This document shows positions 16,916-26,157 of a DNA stretch of 64,000 bases, piece after piece. Numbering within the stretch: position 1 is the first letter of the stretch; the number at the start of each line of letters is the position of its first letter. Source of the stretch: Verrucomicrobiia bacterium (lineage in GTDB: Bacteria; Verrucomicrobiota; Verrucomicrobiia; Opitutales; Cerasicoccaceae); assembly GCA_030425485.1 (NCBI GenBank), contig JAUIAM010000019.1, positions 1 through 64,000 on the forward strand. The letters are read 5' to 3'. The notes under the pieces were generated by a model. The model worked only from the letters and a program-made list of their open reading frames with translations, was not told where the DNA came from and did not search any database. A program made the translations under genes and the position numbers.

Positions 16916-17647
16916 TCAATCTGCGGAAGGGGGCGCGGCCTCGCCCGCGAGGTCATCGATCAGGTCTGTCGCGACCTGCGCGGTTTCGCTCATGGCACTG
17001 GCAAGGCGGTTCTTTAAAACGAAATAAGCCACCATAGCCGGGATGCCGATGACCAACCCTGCCGCCGTGGTGATAAGTGCCTCGCCAATGCTTCCGGCAA
17101 AGGCCTGCGGTTGCCCCATGCCTACGGCCTTCATGGTCTGAAAGGCTCCGATCATCCCGCTGACGGTGCCAAGGAGGCCGATCATGGGTGCGGTGGAAGC
17201 AATGACATTGAGGTAGTTAATCCACTGGGCGAGCTTGCCCTCTTCGGCTTCGAGGGCTTCGAGCATGGCGGCCTCGACCTTGGCCTTGCCGGCGTCGGGC
17301 AGGTTGGGTTGGGCCTTGCGCAGCGCGCGGTCAAGTGTCCGGGCGAGCAGGGTGTCGCCGCTTTTTAGCAGCTCACGCGCTTCCGCCAGTCGCCTTGCAG
17401 CAAGCTCACGCGAGAGGGACTCTAGCGTATCTTGTGGGATGAAGCGTGTGCGTTTTGTTTCGCGGGTACCGTGGAAGATGAGGAAGAACATGGCCAGCGA
17501 GCACAGCCCCAGGGGCCACATGGCCCAGCCGCCATCACGAATCATCGTCCACAGGCTCTGCGAGTCACCCGTCGCCGCACTAAGGCCTTGTAGTGGAAAA
17601 ACCATGACAAGTACGATCAGGGCAATGGGGCGGAGGAAGCGAAACAT
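16916..17647 (-). CDS. MotA/TolQ/ExbB-family proton channel subunit
   Basis: The 243-residue inner-membrane protein begins with a signal-peptide-like helix (MFRFLRPIALIVLVMVFPLQG). It then has the three ExbB/TolQ helices: WAMWPLGLCSLAMFFLIFHG, the APMIGLLGTVSGMIGAF helix with the conserved proline and glycines at about 155-172, and ALITTAAGLVIGIPAMVAYF near the C-terminus. Family members form a pentameric channel around an ExbD/TolR dimer and convert proton flow into envelope work. No ExbD/TolR-like gene is adjacent or elsewhere in the window, which is unusual. Its place downstream of the TPR genes suggests it energises the envelope machine encoded by the MoxR cluster. Confidence 0.88.
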   Translation of the reverse strand: MFRFLRPIALIVLVMVFPLQGLSAATGDSQSLWTMIRDGGWAMWPLGLCSLAMFFLIFHGTRETKRTRFIPQDTLESLSRELAARRLAEARELLKSGDTLLARTLDRALRKAQPNLPDAGKAKVEAAMLEALEAEEGKLAQWINYLNVIASTAPMIGLLGTVSGMIGAFQTMKAVGMGQPQAFAGSIGEALITTAAGLVIGIPAMVAYFVLKNRLASAMSETAQVATDLIDDLAGEAAPPSAD

Positions 17648-17703
17648 GGGGGTGTATTAGTCTGTGGTGAAGCTGGGGTCAAACTCGCTTTGCTCGGCGC
17701 GTG

Positions 17704-18558
17704 CTATTCATGGGCGTGGCCGGCTTTGCGGTCTTCCGGGGTGGGCAGGCCGCGCGCTTCGAGTTCATCGGTTAAGGCTTCGGCTTGCGGTGTGTCGCCG
17801 AGCGTTTCTGCGGCCAAGATCGCCATGTCATAGGCATCGTGGAGATACTCCATCGGGTACTGGCTAGAGAAAACAATGGGCTCAAGTGCTATGTCGAGGG
17901 CGGCCTGCCAGTTTCCTACCTCGATCTCCAACTGGGCGAGCACAACCCAGCCCAGGGCCGAGGGTCCGTAGTGCGGCTCGCGGGCTATCCACGCTTGCGC
18001 CAGCTTGCGGGTTTCATCCGGCAGGGGTAGGTCGAGGTAGGCGAGCAGGATCTGGTCGCGTAGCGCGGAGGTGTGCGCTTCACCCTCGACCGCCATGAGC
18101 AGGCGTCGGGCCATGCCGACGGCAAGATAAGGGTCTCCGGCGTGGCGGGCCAGTGGGACCAGTTCGCATAGGGTCTTGCGGTCCTGCTCGGAGAGCAAAT
18201 CGAGGTAGGCGGCACGCGGGAGATAAATCTGTTCGATCAGGGCGAGAGCGTCGTCGCGCCTTTCGAGGCTTAGCAGGCTTTCGATTTGCTCGATGTTGAC
18301 TTCGTCTGTGAAGCGGAGCGACTTGATCTGCCTCGCATCGTAGGTGTATTCGGCTTCGCCCACCGTGAGTGGGACAACGAAGACAAGCCCGTTCTCATCG
18401 ACGCGCCCTCGTGCGTAGCCCTCCAGGGGTGCGCCATTGTAGAGCGTTAGCTGTTGGGGCGATTTCAGCTCTAAATTGCTTTCTGGCGAAGCGACAGCTT
18501 GTGCTTGTATCGATATTATCGATACAAATATAATGATACTTGATCTGAGGAAGTTCAT
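17704..18558 (-). CDS. Secreted protein paired with the 946-residue TPR protein
   Basis: The 284-residue product has an N-terminal signal (SSIIIFVSIISIQAQAVA). A short beta region follows (LTLYNGAPLEGYARGRVDENG), then alpha-helical repeat-like segments rich in Ala, Leu and Glu that resemble degenerate TPR units (for example EQIESLLSLERRDDALALIEQI). The ATG overlaps the stop of the upstream TPR gene as ATGA, so translation is coupled. It is probably periplasmic. The first part of the mature protein looks like a small sheet that could bind a partner. I do not recognise a named family. The TolQ-like gene follows after 56 bases. Confidence 0.7.
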   Translation of the reverse strand: MNFLRSSIIIFVSIISIQAQAVASPESNLELKSPQQLTLYNGAPLEGYARGRVDENGLVFVVPLTVGEAEYTYDARQIKSLRFTDEVNIEQIESLLSLERRDDALALIEQIYLPRAAYLDLLSEQDRKTLCELVPLARHAGDPYLAVGMARRLLMAVEGEAHTSALRDQILLAYLDLPLPDETRKLAQAWIAREPHYGPSALGWVVLAQLEIEVGNWQAALDIALEPIVFSSQYPMEYLHDAYDMAILAAETLGDTPQAEALTDELEARGLPTPEDRKAGHAHE

Positions 18559-21395
18559 GGCGTGACCTCGATTTTATGATGTACTGGCTCGCGCTGGGTG
18601 AGCTCCTCGAGCAGCGCAAGTGCTTCGTCATGCTCAGAAAAGTCGTCCAGGCGCGGGTCGGTGGTCATTTCAACCAATGTCCTCTTGGCGGCGTTCATGT
18701 CTCCTAGCTTGAGAAACCATTGTGCGCTTTGCCAGTAGGCACGTGACAGCAGATCCGGGTAGGCGCGGTAGAGGGTGTAGACGCGCTGCGCGTAGGCGAT
18801 GGCCTTTGTCGTTTCGCCCTGCTCTTGGCTGATTGTGGCCATGAGGAGGAGGGCTTCGGCGTGTGGGCGCCCGCGGGCTGCCTTCATCGTGAGGAGTTCT
18901 TCGCAAACGTCCATCGCCTCAGCGGGTTGGCCGAGCTGAAGCAGGACTTCTGCGCGGAGCAGGGCCACAGCGGCCGCGTCTGCCTGATAGGGCGTCTCGG
19001 CTTGAAAACGGGCCAGCCATTGTTCAGCTTCGGTATAGTTCTGCTGAGATGCGGCGAGCGTGCCCAGTCCATAAAGGGAGCGTCCTGTGTATCGATTTTT
19101 TGGATACATTTCGAGTTGCTGTGAAAAGAGCTCTTCTGCGTGTGAAAACCCCTGTCGAGTCAGGAGCCACCCCAGCTCAGTCAAACCCTTGGCATCGATT
19201 TGTTCCGGCGGTGCGATTTCCAGGATGTCGTAAAGGATGTTGTCGGCTTTGTTTGTTTTTCCTGCGTCGCGAAGCAGCGCAGCAGAGGCGAGCGACAACC
19301 TGCTGTAGCGGGTGAATTCGCCGCTCTCTCGTGCGGCGGCTCGCTCCTGCTCCAGCCAGGTTTCATAAGACATGACGCGGGCGTTTGTGCCCGCCGCGCT
19401 CCAGATGTCTTGTTTGCCCAGTGCATGCAGGAGTTCCCCCATTTCGCCTGCCTGTGGATCGTTGCCGTAGCGGGCGAAAGTTTCGACAAAGAGCTGACGG
19501 GCCTGCTCGGGTTTCCCGGCTTGGGCGAGGCCCCATCCGGCCCAGTAGAGGGCCTCGGCCAGACGTGGTCGCGGGGATAGGGCGGAAGATTCTGCATAGC
19601 TGCGAAAGTGTGCGATCATGGCAGGGTAGTTCTGCTGGGCGCGAAAGATTTTTCCCTGTTGAAAGACGGCGTAGGCGTAGAGCGCGGGGTCGGTGTCGGG
19701 CACATTGGAAAACTGCTCCGACGCGGCCTGATAGTCCCCGGTGCCCATGAGCGCATCGCCCAGCAGGACTTGTGCAGGGAGTGTTTGCGGCGCGTCGGGG
19801 AAGTCGGAAATGAGCCAGTTCAGTGCGTCGATGGCTGAGATGTATTCCGCCATGGCATACAGTGTCATCGCGCGGCGATAGGCTATCTCGGCTTCCAGCG
19901 GGTGCCCTTTGGCCTCAGCGAGTAGGGGGTCGAGGACGCTTATGGCGTGCTTGTACTCGCGCGGAAAGAACCAGCAGAGCCCGAGCCAGAGTTTTACCTG
20001 TAACTTGTCATGGGAATTTGGATACAACTCGAGGCAGCGGGAAAAGGCCTCCCGCGCCGCGGGGTAGTCTTGGGCGAGCGCTGAGTTGAGCCCGCGGGTA
20101 AAGCGCCAGCGTGGCTGCTCCCGGTGCTCGGGGTAGCTCTGGATGAGCCAGTCAAGAACCTCGATGGCAGCGCTGTGCTGCTCTTGTTGCTGGTAGGCGT
20201 TGGCGGCAAGGTAGCTTGTCTGGGCCAGTAGTGGCTGCTTGGGGTAGATTTGCTGAAAGGCTTTGGCTATGTCGACCACCTTGTCCCATTGCTCCAGTTC
20301 GCTTTGGGCCATCGCCCAGCAATAGAAGGCGTTTGTGCGGATGTCGGTCGGGAGCGTATTGTCCTCTGCCAGCAGGCGAAAGAGGAGGGTAGCCTCGCGG
20401 GGGCGGGCATCCCGAAGGAAAGCTTGGCCGAGGCGCAGTTGCCAGCCCGGAGTGTAGTCCTCCATGGAGCGGAGGGCCTCAAGTTGTGACTGTACCGAGG
20501 CGATGATGGCGGTGAAATAGTCCTGCCAAAAGGCAAATGCGGGGACGCTCTGGGCAAGGGGGAGAAGGCGTTGCTGGCGGATTTGCTCTAGTTGTTGCAG
20601 GCGTGCCTGCTGAAGCGTAACGAGCTGGCTGTGTGGCGGTACAAGGCGGTAGGCGAGAATGGCGTCGGCGGTGCGTAGCTCGCGCATAAGCGCATCGCCT
20701 GCGCGCAGGGCGCTGAAGGCGAGCACCGCCAGCTCTGGCATGGTGTCGATGGCCCACGGGGCGCTGAGGAGGATGTCGGCAGCGCGGGTGTCGTCACCTA
20801 TGGCTTGAGTGGCCTGGACGGCCCGTAGCCGTGCCTGCGCCCTGAGGGTGCGCGGGACTTGGGGCGAGTTGGCAAAGCTGAGCAAGAGCTGGATGCCTGT
20901 TTCGGTTTGGCCGGAGTTTAGGTATAGCTCGGCCTCGCGGAGGACGCTGACGAGTGCCTCGGGGCGGTAGGGGTCGTGCGCACGGTAGCGCTGGTAGGTG
21001 GCAGCGGCTTGCTCGACCATGTTCTCGGTCTGGTAGGCTTCAGCCAGTTGATAGGTGACAAAGTGTCGATGCTGCGCGTGGGGATCGGCCCGGGTGAGGT
21101 ATGCCTCGAAGAGCTCGATGGCCTGCGTGCTGTTGCCGCTCTGGCGGCAGGCGTGGCCCCAGTAAGGGAGGAGCTGCAGCTCAAGATCGCGGTAGGCATC
21201 CTCTTGCCCATAGGTGGCTTGAGTGTAGGCAAAGGCCTCGGCAGCGCGGGCATAGTCGCCGCGCTCGTAGGCGGTCATGGCCTCCTGCAAAGTTGCTTGC
21301 ATACCCTGTTCGCGCGGGACCAGTTCGGCTCGCAGGGATAGGCTCAGCCCGAGAATGGCGATGATAATCCACGCGGTGGGTCGGAGGGGCGGCAC
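18555..21395 (-). CDS. Large periplasmic tetratricopeptide-repeat protein
   Basis: This 946-residue protein has a hydrophobic export signal (AWIIIAILGLSLSLRAELV) and is otherwise almost entirely helical repeats. Recognisable TPR/Sel1-like units include AMTAYERGDYARAAEAFAYT, AEAYQTENMVEQAAATYQRY, GDALMGTGDYQAASEQFSNV and GLGTLAASQQNYTEAEQWLA. The composition resembles YbgF/BamD-type scaffolds but is far longer. No enzymatic domain is present. The stop overlaps the next gene (ATGA). The gene begins 66 bases after the DUF4159 gene and is followed by a TolQ/ExbB-like gene. I infer a periplasmic scaffold for the envelope complex. Confidence 0.85.
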   Translation of the reverse strand: MPPLRPTAWIIIAILGLSLSLRAELVPREQGMQATLQEAMTAYERGDYARAAEAFAYTQATYGQEDAYRDLELQLLPYWGHACRQSGNSTQAIELFEAYLTRADPHAQHRHFVTYQLAEAYQTENMVEQAAATYQRYRAHDPYRPEALVSVLREAELYLNSGQTETGIQLLLSFANSPQVPRTLRAQARLRAVQATQAIGDDTRAADILLSAPWAIDTMPELAVLAFSALRAGDALMRELRTADAILAYRLVPPHSQLVTLQQARLQQLEQIRQQRLLPLAQSVPAFAFWQDYFTAIIASVQSQLEALRSMEDYTPGWQLRLGQAFLRDARPREATLLFRLLAEDNTLPTDIRTNAFYCWAMAQSELEQWDKVVDIAKAFQQIYPKQPLLAQTSYLAANAYQQQEQHSAAIEVLDWLIQSYPEHREQPRWRFTRGLNSALAQDYPAAREAFSRCLELYPNSHDKLQVKLWLGLCWFFPREYKHAISVLDPLLAEAKGHPLEAEIAYRRAMTLYAMAEYISAIDALNWLISDFPDAPQTLPAQVLLGDALMGTGDYQAASEQFSNVPDTDPALYAYAVFQQGKIFRAQQNYPAMIAHFRSYAESSALSPRPRLAEALYWAGWGLAQAGKPEQARQLFVETFARYGNDPQAGEMGELLHALGKQDIWSAAGTNARVMSYETWLEQERAAARESGEFTRYSRLSLASAALLRDAGKTNKADNILYDILEIAPPEQIDAKGLTELGWLLTRQGFSHAEELFSQQLEMYPKNRYTGRSLYGLGTLAASQQNYTEAEQWLARFQAETPYQADAAAVALLRAEVLLQLGQPAEAMDVCEELLTMKAARGRPHAEALLLMATISQEQGETTKAIAYAQRVYTLYRAYPDLLSRAYWQSAQWFLKLGDMNAAKRTLVEMTTDPRLDDFSEHDEALALLEELTQREPVHHKIEVTP

Positions 21396-21461
21396 GGCGG
21401 GCGGGAGTTAGCGAGGTGGTGGGTTAAGGTTAAGCGCGGGCCGGGCATTCCTCTGGTCCGC

Positions 21462-22451
21462 CTATTGCGTGTAAGCGTAGACGAAGATATTGACACCGAG
21501 CCGGGTGTAAAAGGAGTGGGCGTAGTCGCTGATTTCCTGTGTGTAATAGTAGCTGAACACGCGCCAGGTGTCGTCGGGTTCATTGACCCAGGCGGGCATG
21601 GCGGCTTCCTGGGTGTAGATGGTGTCCTTGCGTCCGTCCTCGCGCACGACTTCAAACGAGGTGCCGGTGTTGACGGCTGTTGCCAGCCGGTCGGAGAGAC
21701 CCTCGGCGCCTTCACGGATGCGGAAGCCGATGAAGGTCGTCCATTTGCCATAATCGTCCTTGCCCCAGCCCATGGCGAGAATAGGCATGGCGAGCACGGC
21801 CAGACGACCGTCGATATTAAACCCCATCGCGGCGTAGGTGCCCTGGGGCCACTTCTCGTTGACTACGAATTCGCGCACGGTTTCGGGCAGGATGGAGGCG
21901 TCGGGCAGGCCGGAGTAAAAGGCGCTGAAGAGCGGGTGTGAACGCGGCAGGGCTTGGAAGCCCTTACCGGGGAAAATACTGCCGAAGGCCTCTTCGAGCT
22001 CCGGGGTGACGCGCCACTCGGCGAAGCTGTGGAACTGGCCATGCTTGCCCCCGTCGCGCAGAAATGAGGCGGTGATGCCGGCGTCGATGTAGATGAATCC
22101 GCCGCGCTCAAGGTAGTCGCGCAGGTTGTCTTTCTCTGCCTCGGAGAGGGTCCAGTCCTTGCGGTCGGCGTAGTTTACATAGATGAAGGGGTGCTCGAAA
22201 ATGACGGGGTCGGCAAAGGTATCGATAAAAACGGGGTCGGGATCGACGCGGAGTGTCGTCGTCTCGTTGATTTCCTCCAGCAGGCTGGGTAGGCCATCGG
22301 CGTAGTTGCGCTGGACGAGATTTCCCGGGGCGAGCTGGACGATACGGATGGGGTCTGGCTCGCGCAGCGGGGCGTTGCTCTCGCCGACTGTAGCGGCGGA
22401 AAGGCTTAGGGGAAGCGCGAGCGCAAGTGTTGCGAGGTGGCGTAGGCTCAT
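21462..22451 (-). CDS. DUF4159-domain secreted protein
   Basis: The 329-residue protein has a signal peptide (SLRHLATLALALPLSLSAAT) and the DUF4159 pattern. Visible strings are IRIVQLAPGNLVQRNYADGLPSL, PVIFEHPFIYVNYADRKDW, LRDYLERGGFIYIDAGITAS and HPLFSAFYSGLPDASIL. The domain looks like a divergent class I glutamine-amidotransferase/Rossmann fold without the catalytic cysteine. DUF4159 genes recur beside MoxR/BatA clusters in several phyla, as here, but no biochemical role is known to me. The start codon overlaps the stop of the HEAT-repeat gene by 4 nt (ATGA). Confidence 0.85.
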   Translation of the reverse strand: MSLRHLATLALALPLSLSAATVGESNAPLREPDPIRIVQLAPGNLVQRNYADGLPSLLEEINETTTLRVDPDPVFIDTFADPVIFEHPFIYVNYADRKDWTLSEAEKDNLRDYLERGGFIYIDAGITASFLRDGGKHGQFHSFAEWRVTPELEEAFGSIFPGKGFQALPRSHPLFSAFYSGLPDASILPETVREFVVNEKWPQGTYAAMGFNIDGRLAVLAMPILAMGWGKDDYGKWTTFIGFRIREGAEGLSDRLATAVNTGTSFEVVREDGRKDTIYTQEAAMPAWVNEPDDTWRVFSYYYTQEISDYAHSFYTRLGVNIFVYAYTQ

Positions 22452-23980
22452 AGCGTTTCCTGGGATTGACTGTCGAGGTAGATACGGATGTGCGGGGCCA
22501 GGGGGGAGTTGGGGTTTGCCTGCAGGTAGTCGCTGAGCAGGGCGTTGCCTCCGGGCATATTGGTGCCCATGATGAGGTCAACCGCGCTTCGCTGAATCTG
22601 AAAATCCGGGTCTTCGAGAGAGACGGCCAGGATGTCTCTCCAGCCGTCCATGCGGCGCATGACGGCCTCGCGCATGGCCATTTGCCGGATGGTGATTTCC
22701 TCGTCGAGAAGGAGGTCGAAAATGATGTCGTTGGCCTCGGGGCTTTGGTCGTTGCGTAAGATGAAAGTCAGGGCCAGGCGCACGTCTGGATAGGTGCTTC
22801 CGAGCATGGCTTGCCGCAGGGTGGGGGGTAGCGGTTGGCGCTCGCGGCTGAGGTTGTCGAGGACGACTTCGCGGACGCTGGGGGAGGGGTCGCTGAGAAA
22901 CGTGATGACGGCCTCGGGGCGGCGCTCGCTGTAGCCCAGGTCGAAAAAGGTGCGCACGGCCTCGCGGCGCAAGACCGCGTCGTCGAGCTGGGTAAGCTGC
23001 TCGATATAGGGTGCGGACTGGTCGGGCTGGAGGCGGAGCATCTGGATGAAGCGGATGGCCTGCTCTTGCTTGAGGCGGTTTTGGTTCAGGCGCTGGTAGA
23101 GCTCTTGAAAGACGGTGCGTGAGGCGGTGTTGCGGTAGCGTCCAAGGAGGGCTTCGGCGGCGATCTCGTCATCTTCGTCTTCGCTGAGCTGGCGCAGGAG
23201 GGCTTCCTGCTTGGTGGTGGGCCAGCGGGCGAGTTCACGGGCGAGGCGCAGCCTTAACTTACGGTTATCGGACTGGGCCAGTGTGGTGGCTTTTTGGATA
23301 AAGGCTTCGGGGTCGGTGTGACGTATGGCCAGGCTGATGGCTTCGAGCTGCACTTGCTCGTCCTCGTCGTCCATGAGCTGGAGCAGCACCTCGTCGGGAA
23401 CATCAAGGCCGAGCATGTAGTGGTGCGTGAGCAGGTTGCGGCGGACGATGGGGTCCTCGTCGAGATAGGCTGCGATGAGGGTTTTCCGGAGTTGGCGGTC
23501 GAGGGTGAGCTTGCGCCCGGGCATGGTGATTTCGTAGGCCTGCTTTACGCTCATCATGAGCGGAATGGCAGCCGAGGCGGTGCGGCGAATTTCCAAGTCC
23601 TCATCCCCGACAAGTCTCAGGACCGGGATGACGGCCTCGGGCGGGGCGCTGCGGTTCCACTCACCGACAGAGACGAGGGCGGCCCGGCGCACACGCGGGC
23701 TCTGGTCACTCAGGGCCTGAATGACGCCCATGCGGGCCTGTCGCGTGTGGTACTTGCCCAGGAGCATCACGGCTCCGGCGCGGTATTCGCTGTTGTCGGA
23801 ATTGAGGTCGGCCAGGGCGCGTTCGATGGTGGCCTGCTCTTCGGCACTCAGGCGCGGCTCGGCGGCTGAGCCAAAGGGGAGGATGCTGCGCGGGAGCGAC
23901 TGGTCCTGTGCCCACAGCGGGCCGGCGGCCAGGCATGCGCCCAGTGCGAGGAGGGAGAGGATGTGTTTGGGCGCGCTCAT
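22448..23980 (-). CDS. Secreted HEAT-repeat protein
   Basis: The 510-residue product has a signal peptide (SAPKHILSLLALGACLAAGPLWAQ) and a superhelix of HEAT/PBS-type repeats. Examples are YRAGAVMLLGKYHTRQARMG, SPRVRRAALVSVGEWNRSAP and DEDLEIRRTASAAIPLMMSV. Others are DPSPSVREVVLDNLSRERQP and PEANDIIFDLLLDEEITIRQ. Such arrays scaffold protein complexes. The initiation codon at 23980 is part of a TGATG overlap with the preceding VWA gene. A longer frame from 24013 would not expose the signal peptide. The stop in turn overlaps the DUF4159 gene. The position between two VWA/DUF genes points to an assembly role in the periplasm. Confidence 0.82.
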   Translation of the reverse strand: MSAPKHILSLLALGACLAAGPLWAQDQSLPRSILPFGSAAEPRLSAEEQATIERALADLNSDNSEYRAGAVMLLGKYHTRQARMGVIQALSDQSPRVRRAALVSVGEWNRSAPPEAVIPVLRLVGDEDLEIRRTASAAIPLMMSVKQAYEITMPGRKLTLDRQLRKTLIAAYLDEDPIVRRNLLTHHYMLGLDVPDEVLLQLMDDEDEQVQLEAISLAIRHTDPEAFIQKATTLAQSDNRKLRLRLARELARWPTTKQEALLRQLSEDEDDEIAAEALLGRYRNTASRTVFQELYQRLNQNRLKQEQAIRFIQMLRLQPDQSAPYIEQLTQLDDAVLRREAVRTFFDLGYSERRPEAVITFLSDPSPSVREVVLDNLSRERQPLPPTLRQAMLGSTYPDVRLALTFILRNDQSPEANDIIFDLLLDEEITIRQMAMREAVMRRMDGWRDILAVSLEDPDFQIQRSAVDLIMGTNMPGGNALLSDYLQANPNSPLAPHIRIYLDSQSQETL

Positions 23981-26157
23981 CAGGTCAGGCCGATACGGCG
24001 TCGGAGTATCCATTCACTACCGGCCAGGGCGACCAGAAGCAACAGAAAGGTGGCGTTGCGGGTCCAGTAGAGGTGCTCCTCGCGCAGCGGGATGCTGGCG
24101 CTGAGGGGGAGCTGGTCGAGGTCGTCGGCGTCGCGCCAGTCGTAGTAGTCGCCCCCAGTGATGCGTGCGAGGTCGCGCAGCTCGCGCTCGCGAAAAACAA
24201 GGTCGGTGTTTTCCTGTCCCAGAAATGCTCCGGCAAACCAGACCTGTTCTTCGAGTACTTCGCCATCGGGGAAGTGCACGCGGTAGTCGACGCGGTATTC
24301 GCCGGGGGTGTTGACCGTGGTGGTGCCACGGTAGCGACCGGGGATGGTGGGGTCGGACACGAGATTGATGGAGGGGCCGAGGGAGCCGTCAGCCAGACGC
24401 AGCACCGCTGAGATGCGGGCGTCTTCAGCCGGACGGAAGTCCGCACCGCGCACTTCGACGTCCAGCGGGACGGGTTCGCCTGCGGCTTGCAGCGTGCCCT
24501 GTAGCGGGAGTTCCAGACGGGGCTTGCCCCCGGTGCCAAGCCAGCCGAGCAGGTAACGCCAGAACAGCGCGTACTGGCGCAGGCCATGTTCACTGCTCAT
24601 GCGCCAGCGCCAGGTGGCCTCGGAGCCAAGGTAGGCCACGCGTCCCCCGCCGTAGGCATGGAGACTGAGCAGCGGGTGCTGGCCCTGACGGGTGGAGAGC
24701 ACGGTGCGTCCGCCCAGCGAAAGCTCGGTGGCTAGAAAGGCGGTTTTGCCCTCGGGCAAAAAGAGCGGCGGTGGGCGGAAGAGGGTGCCTCCGGCTAGCT
24801 CAGTGAAGACGGGCTCGGGCTCGATTTCGAGGGCCAACTGAATGGGGCGCTCGACAGTTTCTGTCTTGCGCACGGGCAGGAGCGAGCGGAGGTCGGCGGT
24901 GATGTTGCCGGGGGCACCGATGAAGAGCACCCCGCCGCCGCGGCGGGTAAGGAATGCCTCCAGGGCTTCGCGTCCGGGCTCGTCGAGGTCGCGCACAACG
25001 CTGGTTTCCATGATGATGACGCTGTGCTCGTAAAAGACCTGGCTGGCTTCGCTGAAGTCGGCTTCGGGATTCTCGGGCTCTTCCTCAAAGCCGTAGAAGG
25101 CAAAGCGGTCTTCGCTAAGGCGGATCACGGCGTTGAGCTCCCAGTCGGGGTCTTCGCGCAGGGCCTCGCGTAGAAAGCGGTAGTTGTCGGTGAGGTAGTT
25201 GCTGAGGTAAAGGACCTTGAGCACGCGAGGCTCGGAGACATCCGCCGTGGCAAAGGCGATGTTGTTGGCCTGGTTGCGGTCGCCCGCGGGAGGATTGGCG
25301 ATGCGGGCGCGGTAGCTGTGGAAGCCGGAGCGTTTCGGGAGCGAGCTTTCCACCACGTCGAGACTTTCACCCGCCGGGACGGTGACCTCCCGCGCGCCAA
25401 GGAGGGTGTCGCCTTCGAGAAACTCGACCGTGGTGGTGAGAGGTTGGGCAAAGCGGTTGTTCAGGGTGGCCTTGAGATCAACGGGCTGGTTGACGATTGG
25501 GTCGGCCGTGGCCACAGCGAGGCTGACCCCGAGGTCGCCGCCGTTATGGCGGTTGCCGATACCCACCACCGTAACCGGGATGTCTGCCTGGCGATAGTGC
25601 CGGGCGGCCTCAAGCAGGGGTTCGCCTTGGAGAGAAATGCCATCGCTCAACAGCACAACGGCGGCCAAGGGGCTGCGGTGAGCGGATTCTGCACGGAGGG
25701 CTTCGAGCGCGTCACCGAGTGCGGTCAGGCCGCTTTCGACCTGAAGCTCGCCTGTGGGGAGCGAGAGTAATTTGTCGCTGAGGCCGTATCGGTCGAGCTG
25801 ATACAGTGCCTCAAGGCGTGCCTGCAAATTCTCGGGATTTTGCGGGCTGAGTTGTGTATTGAGAAAGTCGATACGCGAGAGGCCGTCGGCCAGGTCTTTG
25901 GCATGCATGCTGCCGGAGACATCGGCCAGCAGGGCGACGCGGAACTCCTCCGGGTCGGGGTGGCGCAGGGTGTGGTAGGGGTTGAGCAGGAGCAGGATGA
26001 AGGCGGCGGCGGTGAGGATGCGCAACAGGAGCAGGCCAAGCCAGGTGCGGGCAGGCAGGTGGGCACGCTGGCGCCGGGCCGACCAGAGGATGAGGGCGGC
26101 CAGCCCGAGCCCGATCAGGGCGATGGCGATAGGCGGTATGGGGGTGTCGATGGGCAT
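23980..26157 (-). CDS. Membrane protein with VWA domain and amidotransferase-like domain
   Basis: The 725-residue protein has two N-terminal membrane helices (residues 8-26 and about 43-61). A von Willebrand A domain follows, with the MIDAS motif DVSGSMHAKD near residue 79. After a CARDB/Ig-like stretch comes a class I glutamine-amidotransferase-like (DJ-1 fold) region: VFYEHSVIIMETSVVRDLDE and RRGGGVLFIGAPGNITADLR. A final helix (FLLLLVALAGSEWILRRR) closes the protein. This layout occurs in BatA-linked proteins of Planctomycetes and Verrucomicrobiota, and no peptidase or transferase chemistry is apparent. Both ends are TGATG overlaps with the neighbouring genes, arguing for tight co-translation. 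Confidence 0.88.
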   Translation of the reverse strand: MPIDTPIPPIAIALIGLGLAALILWSARRQRAHLPARTWLGLLLLRILTAAAFILLLLNPYHTLRHPDPEEFRVALLADVSGSMHAKDLADGLSRIDFLNTQLSPQNPENLQARLEALYQLDRYGLSDKLLSLPTGELQVESGLTALGDALEALRAESAHRSPLAAVVLLSDGISLQGEPLLEAARHYRQADIPVTVVGIGNRHNGGDLGVSLAVATADPIVNQPVDLKATLNNRFAQPLTTTVEFLEGDTLLGAREVTVPAGESLDVVESSLPKRSGFHSYRARIANPPAGDRNQANNIAFATADVSEPRVLKVLYLSNYLTDNYRFLREALREDPDWELNAVIRLSEDRFAFYGFEEEPENPEADFSEASQVFYEHSVIIMETSVVRDLDEPGREALEAFLTRRGGGVLFIGAPGNITADLRSLLPVRKTETVERPIQLALEIEPEPVFTELAGGTLFRPPPLFLPEGKTAFLATELSLGGRTVLSTRQGQHPLLSLHAYGGGRVAYLGSEATWRWRMSSEHGLRQYALFWRYLLGWLGTGGKPRLELPLQGTLQAAGEPVPLDVEVRGADFRPAEDARISAVLRLADGSLGPSINLVSDPTIPGRYRGTTTVNTPGEYRVDYRVHFPDGEVLEEQVWFAGAFLGQENTDLVFRERELRDLARITGGDYYDWRDADDLDQLPLSASIPLREEHLYWTRNATFLLLLVALAGSEWILRRRIGLT

